Below, one piece after another: positions 6,454 through 14,741 of a stretch of 42,248 bases of DNA. The position numbers and the translations under genes are program-made. How positions within the stretch are numbered: position 1 is the stretch's first letter; the number at the start of each line of letters is the position of its first letter. The stretch spans positions 1 through 42,248 of the forward strand of contig JAFANA010000139.1 of NCBI GenBank assembly GCA_019232905.1. Reading direction: 5' to 3'. Below the pieces are notes generated by a model, which was not told the origin of the DNA, searched no databases, and saw nothing but the letters and a program-made list of their open reading frames with translations. This stretch comes from Vulcanimicrobiota bacterium. Its GTDB lineage: Bacteria > Vulcanimicrobiota > Vulcanimicrobiia > Vulcanimicrobiales > Vulcanimicrobiaceae.

Positions 6454-9383
6454 GACGCCGATCTGCGCCGGAAACCATCAATCGTCTCCCCGTTCGAGTA
6501 GACGTCCGCAACCGCGGTACCGATTCCGCGATCGTTTTTATCCATGGGTTTGCAGGCCAACTTGAAAAAACGTGGGGCCGGTTTCCAGCGATTTTGGCGA
6601 ATCATCCCGAGTTGGACGACTGGGACATTTTTAGCGTCGGATATTCCAGTAGTTTGCGGCTCGATGTAGCACCGTTCTGGGCCGCGGACGCCGGGCTCAC
6701 TGTTTTAGGCTACTATCTGCGGACAGTGCTCGCGATGCCTCCGCTAAATCGCTATCGAAACATTGCGCTGATCGCGCACAGTATGGGAGGACTCATTGCA
6801 CAGCAGGCGGTGCTAGACGCTGACGTGCGATCGCGTATCTCTCATGTGTTCCTTTTCGGCACGCCAAGCCTGGGTGTGAATAAGGCGAATCCTTTCGGAA
6901 GGCTCAAGCAACAGGTGCGCGATATGGCCGTAGGAAGCGGATTTATCGGTGAGCTGCGGGCGCAGTGGGCTTGTGCTTACACCCAAGACCGCCCGTTTGC
7001 GCTGCATGTCATCGCGGGAGAACGCGACACGTTCGTTCCTATTAACTCCGCATTCGAACCATTCGCTGATAACGTTCGCTATGTCGTTCCGGGTACGCAC
7101 ACCACAATGGTGAGACCCGATGATTCGCGCTCGCTAAGCGTTCAGATAGTGGTTCGCGGTTTGGCTAGCGCTCCGAAGCGTGATAATCTTCCGACGCAAC
7201 TAACGAGCTTTATCGGACGCGATGAGCACATAGCCGCGCTTACGCAACTACTAGAGGAACACCGGCTCGTTACGATCGTCGGCACGGGCGGAGCAGGAAA
7301 AACGCGTCTTGCCTTAGAGCTCGGCTCAGGCTTGCTCGGTAGCGCACCTGACGGTGTGTGGGTGGCCGCTCTTGCCGCAATTACGAACGCCTCGTTAGTG
7401 CAAAGCGTCATTGCGCAGGCGCTAAATATCCAGGAATCACAGAAACATACGCTCCTAGAGATGTTACTGGCATATCTCAAGGATAAACGGCTCCTTCTCA
7501 TTTTGGATAATTGCGAGCACGTCATCAGCGAAGCGGGCGACGTCGTTACCGCGATCCTGCGTAACTGTACGGCGGTGCGAATCGTGGCTACGAGCCGCGA
7601 GCGTTTGAACGTGCCCGGCGAAAATGTGTATCGAATTCCTTCGCTTTCGGCCCCACCGTCCGATGTGGTAAGGGCAGATAACGTGTCACAATACGCCGCC
7701 GTGCAGCTGTTCGTCGATCGCGCGATATTACTCAATAGACGATTTGCGCTTACCGACGAAAACGCTCCGCACGTCGGCGAGATTTGTCGACGGCTCGATG
7801 GTATTCCGTTTGCAATTGAACTCGCTGCAGCTCGTGTGCAAGTGCTATCTCCTCAACAGCTTCTGCAGAAACTGAACGAGCGCTTTCGGGTTCTTGCCGG
7901 AGGGGACCGAAACGCGCTTCCACGCCAGCAAACTATGCGAGCGTTGATCGACTGGAGTTACGATCTGCTTTCCGATCGCGAACGTCGTTTCTTTCGCCGC
8001 CTCTCGATCTTTTCAGGCGGCTTCACCCTAGAAATGGCGGGAAAAGTCTGTTGTGGAGCGGGTATCGATGAGCTCGACATCCTCGATCTTGTCCAATCGC
8101 TTCTCGACAAGTCGCTAATTCAGGCAGAAGCTTCCGCCGACGTAATGCGGTATCGGTTATTGGAGTCAACGCGAGATTACGCGCGCGAAAAACTGATTGA
8201 GTGCGATGAACAGCCGGCTGCTGCCCTTGCGCACGCCGAAGCGTTCCTTGCCCTTGCGGAGGACCTTGAAAGTACATTTGAGACAACGCCCGATAGCGAA
8301 TGGCTCGCGCAAATCTACCCCGAGATGGATAACTGGCGCGCAGCACTAGACGCAACGCTGACGGCGCGTGGAGACGTACTGCTGGGGCAGCGGCTCGCCG
8401 GAGCTTTGCGATGGGTTTGGTGGAACGTTGCAGCCGCTGAGGGTCGCCATTGGATCCGAGTTGCGGCAGCGGAAATCGATTCGTCGACGCCGGCAGCTGT
8501 TATCGCGAAGCTGGATCTTGCGGCCGCCTGGATCGACGGAAGCTTCACGCAATATAAGGCTTCTCTTGCTGCAGCAGAGCGCGCTCTCACGCGATATCGC
8601 GAGCTTAACGACGCCCTTGGGATCGCCGAAGCGCTCGGCATCGCCGGCCGGTCGCTGATTTTGCTGGCAGAGTACGCACGTGGCGAAGCGTTGCTGAACG
8701 AATGTATCGAAACTGCAAAACGCATCGGCGCTCAAAAGCTTGCCGTCTGCGAGCTTATCGCGTTGGGCTCGTCAGGGCATCTCGCCGACGATCAGGCGCG
8801 AGCGGAATCGTACTTCGTCGAAGCGCTCGAACTCGCGCAAACGGCCGGCGCAGAAACGCTAACTGCCGTGGCGGCATTGAACCGTGCGGAGATCGAGTTT
8901 CGTAAGGGAAATGCCCAGGCGGCGCTGCACGTCGCAGAAAAGGCGCGCACCGAGGGACTCCCCCGCTCCCGGGAGCTGGCTGCAACCGGGCTCTCAAACA
9001 TGGCCGCCTACCTCGTAGTGCTAGAGCGGTACGCCGAGGCGCGGACCCTGGCTCGCGATGCACTCACCCTGAGTCGCGACGCGCAGGCGGAAGTTGGGGC
9101 TGCGTTTTGCCTGCAGCATCTAGCTGCTGTCGCGACACACCGCTTAACCGCGGAGTCGAGTGATCTTTCTGACCACGCAACGCGCGCCGCCAGGCTTTTG
9201 GGCTACGTCGATGCACGCTTGGAATGCCTCGAAGCGCGCCGCGAGTTCACGGAGCAATTCGAATACGATGAGATCCTGAGGTCACTGCGCCATGAGCTCG
9301 AGCTAGCGGATCTCGTCAAGGCGATGGGCGAGGGCCGCGCTTGGAACGACGAGCGCGCGATCACTGAAGCGCTTCTTATATGA
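6450..9383 (+). CDS. alpha/beta-hydrolase fused to NB-ARC/AfsR-type NTPase and TPR region (STAND protein)
   Basis: The 977-residue protein has three parts. Residues 1-235 are an alpha/beta-hydrolase with oxyanion motif FIHGFAG, nucleophile Ser111 in AHSMGG, and likely Asp193 (GERDTFVP) and His217 (GTHTTM). Residues about 245-650 are an AfsR/NB-ARC-type NTPase: NLPTQLTSFIGRDEH, Walker A GTGGAGKTR (278-286), Walker B LLLILDNCEHV (348-358), VATSRERL and GIPFAIELAAARV. Residues about 680-930 are alpha-helical TPR-like repeats. Members of this regulator-ATPase family usually carry a DNA-binding or cyclase domain; here a hydrolase sits in that place and no C-terminal LuxR helix-turn-helix is seen. 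A ligand-gated lipase or esterase is a reasonable inference. The ATG at 6450 overlaps the methyltransferase stop (ATGA), and its own stop overlaps the next gene in the same way. The frame is open further upstream, but the overlap and the domain start favour 6450. Confidence 0.9.
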   Translation: MRRRSAPETINRLPVRVDVRNRGTDSAIVFIHGFAGQLEKTWGRFPAILANHPELDDWDIFSVGYSSSLRLDVAPFWAADAGLTVLGYYLRTVLAMPPLNRYRNIALIAHSMGGLIAQQAVLDADVRSRISHVFLFGTPSLGVNKANPFGRLKQQVRDMAVGSGFIGELRAQWACAYTQDRPFALHVIAGERDTFVPINSAFEPFADNVRYVVPGTHTTMVRPDDSRSLSVQIVVRGLASAPKRDNLPTQLTSFIGRDEHIAALTQLLEEHRLVTIVGTGGAGKTRLALELGSGLLGSAPDGVWVAALAAITNASLVQSVIAQALNIQESQKHTLLEMLLAYLKDKRLLLILDNCEHVISEAGDVVTAILRNCTAVRIVATSRERLNVPGENVYRIPSLSAPPSDVVRADNVSQYAAVQLFVDRAILLNRRFALTDENAPHVGEICRRLDGIPFAIELAAARVQVLSPQQLLQKLNERFRVLAGGDRNALPRQQTMRALIDWSYDLLSDRERRFFRRLSIFSGGFTLEMAGKVCCGAGIDELDILDLVQSLLDKSLIQAEASADVMRYRLLESTRDYAREKLIECDEQPAAALAHAEAFLALAEDLESTFETTPDSEWLAQIYPEMDNWRAALDATLTARGDVLLGQRLAGALRWVWWNVAAAEGRHWIRVAAAEIDSSTPAAVIAKLDLAAAWIDGSFTQYKASLAAAERALTRYRELNDALGIAEALGIAGRSLILLAEYARGEALLNECIETAKRIGAQKLAVCELIALGSSGHLADDQARAESYFVEALELAQTAGAETLTAVAALNRAEIEFRKGNAQAALHVAEKARTEGLPRSRELAATGLSNMAAYLVVLERYAEARTLARDALTLSRDAQAEVGAAFCLQHLAAVATHRLTAESSDLSDHATRAARLLGYVDARLECLEARREFTEQFEYDEILRSLRHELELADLVKAMGEGRAWNDERAITEALLI

Positions 9384-11062
9384 AATATGCACGGTTGAAG
9401 CGATCGGCACGATGTATAGCCGGGATAGTGGTAGCCGCGATCGTAGAGTGCTCGTGTACTCGGGTAGCGCATCAGGCTGTGACGGGCGCTCGCCATCCAT
9501 GGACGCAACCGGGCGTGCTACGTATGGCGATGGCTCATGACGTCAGTACTTTACTAATGGAACTTGAATCTAGCCAGGCAGGATTGATCGTCTCGGGCTT
9601 CATCTATTCGTACGTCATTCGCTACAACGATAAGGCGCGGCCCGTTCCTGATGCTGCGATCGAAGTACCAACGATCGCTAACGGAGATCTTAGTAAGGAC
9701 GGAATGACAATCAAGTATCGCCTTCGCCACAACATTAGATGGCAAGACGGTCAAACGCTCACGTGCGATGATCTCAAGTTCACCTGGCAAGTAATTATGA
9801 ATCCCCGTAACAACGTCAATGCGACGGACGGATTCAAGGACATCAAAACCGTCGACTGCCGCGATCCCTACACAGCGGTCGTTCACATGAAGCGGTTATA
9901 TGCACCTTTTCTTCAGACGCTCTGGGCTCCGGCTGGTTTTGCGCCGATTCTTCCGCGCCATATCCTCGAAAAATACAACGACGATAAGGGATCGCTTAAT
10001 TCGGCGCCATTCAATGCGGCTCCAATTGGTAGCGGTCCATTTAAACTCGTGGAATGGGATCGAAACTCGTTGCTGAAGCTTGCAGCTTTCCCGCAGTACT
10101 TTTTGGGTAAGCCGAAGCTCAATGAAGTGCTCATCAAGATCATCCCCGATGAGAACACGGTGGAGACGCAACTCCGAACACATGAGATCGATTTTCTATC
10201 GGGAGGGGGACTGAATTCGTTACGGTTCACGCAGCTTGTACGGGATCCGGAGAACGGTTTAAAGCTGGAAACTGGCGACACGGATGGTTTCTTGCACATC
10301 GATTTCAATCTTCGTAGACCCGTCATCAACGATCGCGAAGTGCGGCTCGCCCTTGCGTGTGCCACGAATCGCTCGTTGATCGTTAAGAACGTCGAACACA
10401 ACTTTGGCGTGCCGGCGGAGACGGATCAAAGCCCAGTCCTTTCGTGGGCGTACACCAGCGACGTCGAGCACCACCCCTACGATCCGGAAAAGGCAAGGCG
10501 GATCCTTACCAGCGACGGCTGGGAAGTCGGAAGCGACGGCATTCGCGAGAAACGAGGTAGGCGACTCGAGTTCGTTCTCACTACGATCAACGAGAGCGTC
10601 AACTTTAGAACGATTGAGACTGTGTTACAGCGTGAATGGCGCGACGTCGGTATTCAGGCTGATGTGAAAAACGTCCCAGCCACCATGCTTTTCGCCAACG
10701 ACGAAAGTAGCGGGATTTTGCGGTCGGGAAACTATGACGTCGCGATCTTTAGCTGGTTTGCGCTACCCGATCCGGACGACAACTCGATCTACACATCAAG
10801 CAGCATCGTGCCGCATGGGCAGAATTCGCTCTTCTGGAGAAACCGGAAAGTCGACGCGGCGGAGCATGATGCGCTTTCAACTATTGACGCCCGGCGACGC
10901 AAGGCTGACTATAAGGTCGTCCAGCAGCAGTTTGCCCATGACGTTCCCTCTATCGTCCTGTATTACTACCGAGCAACGTATCTCTACAACAGTGACCTCA
11001 AAGGCTTTTCCGCCTCACCAACCGGCACGACGTTTTGGAACCCATGGAATTATTCGATCTAG
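9380..11062 (+). CDS. peptide-type ABC transporter substrate-binding protein (SBP family 5), operon-linked to STAND hydrolase
   Basis: This 560-residue protein is a second family 5 solute-binding protein. It has an N-terminal signal sequence (residues about 1-27) followed by ECSCT, so one of the two cysteines may be lipidated, although neither fits the lipobox well. Family marks are LSKDGMTIKYRLRHNIRWQD, CDDLKFTWQVIMNP, APIGSGPFKLVEWDRNSL, DREVRLALACATNRSLI and HDVPSIVLYYYRATYLYN. No permease or ATPase gene is adjacent. The ATG at 9380 overlaps the stop of the hydrolase-NTPase gene by four bases, an unusual linkage that suggests the binding protein senses or delivers a ligand for the same pathway (inference). 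It resembles the orphan binding protein at 3506-5161 in length and motif order, so the two probably arose by duplication. Confidence 0.93.
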   Translation: MKYARLKRSARCIAGIVVAAIVECSCTRVAHQAVTGARHPWTQPGVLRMAMAHDVSTLLMELESSQAGLIVSGFIYSYVIRYNDKARPVPDAAIEVPTIANGDLSKDGMTIKYRLRHNIRWQDGQTLTCDDLKFTWQVIMNPRNNVNATDGFKDIKTVDCRDPYTAVVHMKRLYAPFLQTLWAPAGFAPILPRHILEKYNDDKGSLNSAPFNAAPIGSGPFKLVEWDRNSLLKLAAFPQYFLGKPKLNEVLIKIIPDENTVETQLRTHEIDFLSGGGLNSLRFTQLVRDPENGLKLETGDTDGFLHIDFNLRRPVINDREVRLALACATNRSLIVKNVEHNFGVPAETDQSPVLSWAYTSDVEHHPYDPEKARRILTSDGWEVGSDGIREKRGRRLEFVLTTINESVNFRTIETVLQREWRDVGIQADVKNVPATMLFANDESSGILRSGNYDVAIFSWFALPDPDDNSIYTSSSIVPHGQNSLFWRNRKVDAAEHDALSTIDARRRKADYKVVQQQFAHDVPSIVLYYYRATYLYNSDLKGFSASPTGTTFWNPWNYSI

Positions 11063-11201
11063 CGCGCAGTCACTGAATCCTGTGTGTTGCTTCATCAGAT
11101 AAAAGAGGCGGTTACTTGGGCGTAGCCGACGCACATGAACGTCGACGGGAGGCAATCGTTTCGCTTTCCGCACCATGCGGTTGATACAGCCGCTCCAGCT
11201 G

Positions 11202-11224
11202 GAGCGAAAGCCGTTGTCTTTCGC
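11202..11224. terminator. candidate bidirectional hairpin between convergent genes
   Basis: AGCGAAAG (11202-11209) pairs perfectly with CTTTCGCT (11217-11224) around a 7-base loop. It lies just beyond the stop of the ArsR-type gene and 140 bases after the binding-protein stop. A second palindrome, GCTCCAGCTGGAGC, sits directly before and partly overlaps it. There is no clear U-tract, so intrinsic termination is uncertain. Confidence 0.35.
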
Positions 11225-11234
11225 TAAGCGATCA

Positions 11235-12269
11235 TCATGAGAGCAGTTCGTCTGCCATTTGCGTTCGACGGTAGAGCACGAAATAGCCGTCGCGCACTGA
11301 TGTAACGAGACCGGCATCGCGAAGAATCGAGAGATGCCGAGAGGCACCGCCCTCCGTGAGGCTGACGAGTCCGGCTAGCTCGCGTGTGGAGCGCGGTCGT
11401 GATCCGAGAAGGTTAAGCATTTCAAGGCGCGTCGGATCGCCCAGCGCCGCGAATCGTTGCGCCATGCGCTTATATAAAGAATGGGGTCTAACGGATTCCG
11501 GCGATGCAAGGGGATACGCAATGCGGACACTAAGCCCATCGCCGCGTAAGACTACGAATGTGGCGTGCGGCCAAATGAAGTATGACGGCGAGAGCGAGAG
11601 CGTCGCACGATCGTCGAAGGCCCGTTCGCCATCCGCTGGCGTTGGATCGCCGAAACGGATGTTTGCCTCGCGCGCCATTCCAGATACGCCGAGCTGCGGC
11701 GTCAACGTTCGCAGCATTGCGGCAACGCCGTCGCGGCGCAACAGGCGGCGGCGCGCGTTAGCGTCAGCCATCGCCAGGCGTTGAAAATCGTCCCATTGCG
11801 ATGAGAGGCACTCGTCGAAGAAGTTCGCTATTAAGGAACACACCTCGCGGTGAAGATGAGAAAAGCTGCGCGATCCCGTTTCTTCGAGCACACGCCGCCT
11901 CATGGAGGTCCGTACCTGCGGAGTTAGCTCGTTGCTGCGGACACGGCGCTTGCCGTAAAAACGGCGCACGACGCTGCGTTCAAAATCCTGGGTGTTGCGC
12001 TCCAATAGCGCGAGCTCGTCGTCAAACCTCGTCGCTCGTCTCGAAGGAAAGAGTGATGCGAAGAGCTCGGGCTCCGGCTGGAACAAAAAGCGAACGCGCC
12101 GTATCTCTGCTTTTGTCGCGCGGCTTGCGTGCTTACGCGCTTCACGCACCCAGCCCACCTGCTGTGCGTGGCGGCGCGGTTCCATGAAGACGGCTATCGC
12201 GCGTAGCGTTTCCTGCAGCGGCGAAAAGACGAAATCGATTGCAGTCGATCGGATTCCGGTGATAACCAT
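11235..12269 (-). CDS. ArsR-type winged-helix transcriptional regulator with DUF5937-like N-terminal domain
   Basis: The 344-residue protein ends with an ArsR winged-helix DNA-binding domain (about residues 260-340): RFAALGDPTRLEMLNLLG, STRELAGLVSLTEGGASRHL, SILRDAGLVTSVRDGYFVLY. The long N-terminal part resembles the DUF5937-type domain found on many actinobacterial-style ArsR proteins; it starts with IRSTAIDFVFSPLQETLRAI and has no metal-binding cysteine cluster I can see. I set the start at the ATG at 12269 (MVITGIRS), because the frame upstream is not protein-like and a palindrome lies immediately before it. No ribosome binding site is visible; a TATGAT box 12 bases upstream on this strand would fit a leaderless transcript. 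It is divergent from the TPR/aspartyl protease gene, which is its likely target besides itself. Confidence 0.85.
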   Translation of the reverse strand: MVITGIRSTAIDFVFSPLQETLRAIAVFMEPRRHAQQVGWVREARKHASRATKAEIRRVRFLFQPEPELFASLFPSRRATRFDDELALLERNTQDFERSVVRRFYGKRRVRSNELTPQVRTSMRRRVLEETGSRSFSHLHREVCSLIANFFDECLSSQWDDFQRLAMADANARRRLLRRDGVAAMLRTLTPQLGVSGMAREANIRFGDPTPADGERAFDDRATLSLSPSYFIWPHATFVVLRGDGLSVRIAYPLASPESVRPHSLYKRMAQRFAALGDPTRLEMLNLLGSRPRSTRELAGLVSLTEGGASRHLSILRDAGLVTSVRDGYFVLYRRTQMADELLS

Positions 12270-12293
12270 CTGATTTACAATATCATAAATCAG
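12270..12293. promoter_or_regulatory. palindromic operator between ArsR-type regulator and protease gene
   Basis: The arms CTGATTTA (12270-12277) and TAAATCAG (12286-12293) are perfectly complementary. The 8-base centre is also partly symmetric, giving 20 of 24 paired positions. It abuts the ATG of the ArsR-type gene and lies 37 bases upstream of the protease gene. A/T-rich imperfect palindromes of this size are typical ArsR-family operators, so control of both divergent genes is a good inference. Confidence 0.6.
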
Positions 12294-12330
12294 TTGGCAG
12301 GCTAAGCGGGCGTCGGATATCATTCGCTTT

Positions 12331-13476
12331 ATGAACGTCTTGCCGTATGCGCTCACCGCAATGTTGTTGGCACAGGCGACACCCGCCGCAACGCCTGGTG
12401 ACGTCGCCTTTTCAAAGGGGAACTTTGATGCCGCCTATGCTGCATATGCCATGCAAGCAGCGGCGGCGCCCAACGATGAGGACGCGATGCTCGGCCTTGG
12501 TACGCTCGAGTTGTACCGGGGCGACCTCAGCGACGCCCGCGTTCACCTCATGAAAGCCGCGCAACTGGATCCCAGAGACGAACGCCCCGCGATGCGGCTT
12601 CGCGCGCTTCATGAAATGACGCAAAGGCCAGGCGATTTTTCAATTGCCATGCAGCGCGACGAAATTCAGGTGCCATTCGTGACAACGGACCCGCTGCCGA
12701 TGATTGCAGCGAAAATTAACGGCCACAATGTGCGCTTTGTGATCGACACGGGTGCGCCGGCGCTTGACTTGAGCGCTACGCTCATCAAACGATTGGGTAT
12801 TCCGATGCACGCCGCCGGACAAGCGACGTTTGCCGGTGGAAAGACAGCGCCAATATTTGCGGGACGCGCGGACACGGTAGATTTTCCCGGCGTGCGCGTG
12901 TCCGGCGTCCCCATCGGGCAAATTCCGCCGGAGATGCCCATGACGATGGGCGGACGGACGTACGACGGCATTCTTGGCACGACGTTTCTTCGCCAGTTTC
13001 TCGCCACTATCGATTATCGCCACGGCAACTTGATCTTGCGCCCACGCTCAACGTCTGCACGCTTCGAGGCCGACGTTCGCAGCCACGGTGGTAGTATCGC
13101 TGCGATGTGGCTCGTGCCGGACCACATGATATTCGTGCGCGCGCGCGTTGGAACGCACGACGGGCTCTTCAACATTGATACCGGTGGGGAAGGGGTGGGG
13201 ATTGATCTGTCCAGCCGAAGCCTGCAAGAGGCAAAGATTAGCGCGGATACGGCGCACGCGCGGCAGTTCCTTGGCGGCGGCGGGGCAGTCCGCGTGGTGC
13301 CCTTCATTGCACCCTCGATCGCGATCGGGACGTACGAGCAGCATAATGTACCGGGAATCACATCCCCGGAAGATCCGCATTTTCCATTCGCTGTTGCCGG
13401 GCGAATTTCGCATGCCTTCTTCCGCGGAGCCGTCGTGACGTTCGACTTCAGCGCGATGAGACTGATCATCGAATAA
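12331..13476 (+). CDS. secreted TPR and retropepsin-like aspartyl protease family protein
   Basis: This 381-residue protein begins with a short signal-like segment (MNVLPYALTAMLLAQ), then a TPR region (about residues 28-100, with ALGTLELYRGDLSDARVHL-like helices). Residues about 120-380 hold an aspartyl protease domain with two D-T-G motifs: RFVIDTGAPALDL (about residues 136-148) and FNIDTGGEGVGIDL (about 280-293). ILGTTFLRQFLATIDYR is the conserved segment between them. Two DTG motifs in one chain suggest a pepsin-like, internally duplicated arrangement rather than a retropepsin dimer, but activity is not shown. It likely acts in the periplasm. The gene is divergent from the ArsR-type regulator, with a palindromic operator between them. 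A decayed relative lies at 2003-2808. Confidence 0.88.
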   Translation: MNVLPYALTAMLLAQATPAATPGDVAFSKGNFDAAYAAYAMQAAAAPNDEDAMLGLGTLELYRGDLSDARVHLMKAAQLDPRDERPAMRLRALHEMTQRPGDFSIAMQRDEIQVPFVTTDPLPMIAAKINGHNVRFVIDTGAPALDLSATLIKRLGIPMHAAGQATFAGGKTAPIFAGRADTVDFPGVRVSGVPIGQIPPEMPMTMGGRTYDGILGTTFLRQFLATIDYRHGNLILRPRSTSARFEADVRSHGGSIAAMWLVPDHMIFVRARVGTHDGLFNIDTGGEGVGIDLSSRSLQEAKISADTAHARQFLGGGGAVRVVPFIAPSIAIGTYEQHNVPGITSPEDPHFPFAVAGRISHAFFRGAVVTFDFSAMRLIIE

Positions 13477-13524
13477 CCTCCGCCGTCCGGGTGTACGATC
13501 TTTCGACTTGCTGCCTAACTATCG

Positions 13525-14118
13525 TTACTTGCGGGCCAACGCTTCGGGACGGCCCATGGAATAGAATTCTTCGTTGGGTCGCATATCCATAAGGCCCGCC
13601 ATCCGGTTCGAGAAGCCGAAGAAGGCGGCGATTGCAGCGATATCCCAGATGTCGTCGTCGCTGAAACCCAACGCGCGTAGGTCGTCGATCTCGCTATCCG
13701 TCGCGGCAAATCCCGGCTCGTTCACGCTCGTTGCAAACTCGAGCATCGTGCGCAAGCGTGCCGTTAATTCGGCAGTGCGCCAATTGTTCGCGATCTGCTC
13801 GGCAAGGATCGGGTCTTTGCCGAGTATGCGCAGCGCCGCGCCGTGGGCCGTCATGCAGTATTGGCAACGGTTTTCGGCGCTGACAGCGACGACGATCGCC
13901 TCGCGTTCCGCGCGCGAGAGGCCGCTCGGACCCTTCATCAGGACGTCGTGGTACATCATGAATGCGCGGAAGTGCTCGGGGCGCTGCGCGTACGCGCGAA
14001 AAACATTCGGCACAAAGCCGATCTTTGCGCGATTTATTTCATAGATTTCACGGATATCATCGGGGAGCGCATCTTCGGCGGGTTCGCCGAAGCGTGAAGC
14101 AGGCGAAGGACGGTTCAT
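13525..14118 (-). CDS. carboxymuconolactone decarboxylase / AhpD-like peroxidase-related protein
   Basis: The 197-residue protein belongs to the AhpD/CMD fold, in the peroxidase-related subgroup. It has the opening RAKIGFVPNVFRAYAQRPEH, followed by LSRAEREAIVVAVSAENRCQ and the redox motif Cys85-x-x-Cys88 with His92. The second half contains DDLRALGFSDDDIWDIAAIA and FFGFSNRMAGLMDM, typical of the family. Such proteins reduce peroxides or alkyl hydroperoxides through the CxxC pair, though the physiological partner is usually unknown. The gene is five bases downstream of the exported protein gene at 14124, so the two are probably cotranscribed. It converges with the protease gene at 13476. Confidence 0.92.
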   Translation of the reverse strand: MNRPSPASRFGEPAEDALPDDIREIYEINRAKIGFVPNVFRAYAQRPEHFRAFMMYHDVLMKGPSGLSRAEREAIVVAVSAENRCQYCMTAHGAALRILGKDPILAEQIANNWRTAELTARLRTMLEFATSVNEPGFAATDSEIDDLRALGFSDDDIWDIAAIAAFFGFSNRMAGLMDMRPNEEFYSMGRPEALARK

Positions 14119-14123
14119 AGCGA

Positions 14124-14657
14124 CTACTTCGGCGTTGCGCCGCCCATCTCTATTTCGAAGTGCGAAAGCACGATCTGGCTGAGTCGAAGCAGTTGGTTCT
14201 TCGCATTCGGGCTCGACGGAAGCGAGATCGTGAAGATGAGGTCTCCGCGCCGCACGGCGTTGGCCGCAAAGGCGGGATGCCCCGCCTGCGGGACCTCGAG
14301 CGAATACACGGATTCATCGACACCGCGAAGATGCTCGGGTTCGTACTGCGCTCCCGGATCCGAGCCGAGCGTCGCCTTCCACGTGTTTCCGATTTCTTCG
14401 GCATTGCTTCCGGACGGATAGAAGACGTCTAGTTCGACTCCGCCGGTAGCGCCCGATTTTCCGCGATACACGCAGTAGGCACTCGCGCCGTTATCGTCGA
14501 GATTCACCGCCGGCTTCGACTCGACGGCGATTCCCAACGATTGAAAATCATGTTGCGTCAGCACGCACATTTGTGCACCGGATCCTTTGGCAACCGGCGC
14601 GGCCGCCAGAAGAGCAAGCGCTCCAAAAAGGCACAGCCGAACGGGGAACTTGATCAT
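14124..14657 (-). CDS. exported protein of unknown function
   Basis: The 177-residue protein has a clear Sec signal peptide (IKFPVRLCLFGALALLAAAP) and a mature domain with two cysteines (QMCVLTQHDF and SAYCVYRGKSG) that may form a disulfide. The rest contains a GGVELDVFYPSGS strand region and a C-terminal helical segment. I do not recognise the family. A strong ribosome binding site (AAGGAGGG) lies 7 bases before the ATG, and TATACT on the same strand near 14682-14687 could be a -10 box. It is followed after five bases by the AhpD-like gene. Confidence 0.85.
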   Translation of the reverse strand: MIKFPVRLCLFGALALLAAAPVAKGSGAQMCVLTQHDFQSLGIAVESKPAVNLDDNGASAYCVYRGKSGATGGVELDVFYPSGSNAEEIGNTWKATLGSDPGAQYEPEHLRGVDESVYSLEVPQAGHPAFAANAVRRGDLIFTISLPSSPNAKNQLLRLSQIVLSHFEIEMGGATPK

Positions 14658-14690
14658 AGAAGCCCTCCTTTTTGCACCTTTAGTATAGTA

Positions 14691-14721
14691 AAACGCCCGC
14701 GATCGGCAATCGCGGGCGTTT
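14691..14721 (-). terminator. intrinsic terminator-like hairpin after CHRD-like gene
   Basis: A perfect 13-base stem (AAACGCCCGCGAT with ATCGCGGGCGTTT) closes a 5-base loop. It lies 20 bases beyond the stop of the minus-strand gene at 14742 and before the next minus-strand gene. On the minus strand the stem is followed by a short T-rich run (TTTTACTATAC). The stem is strong but the U-tract is short. Confidence 0.75.
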
Positions 14722-14741
14722 GCATCTGAGGTGTTTTTCGG

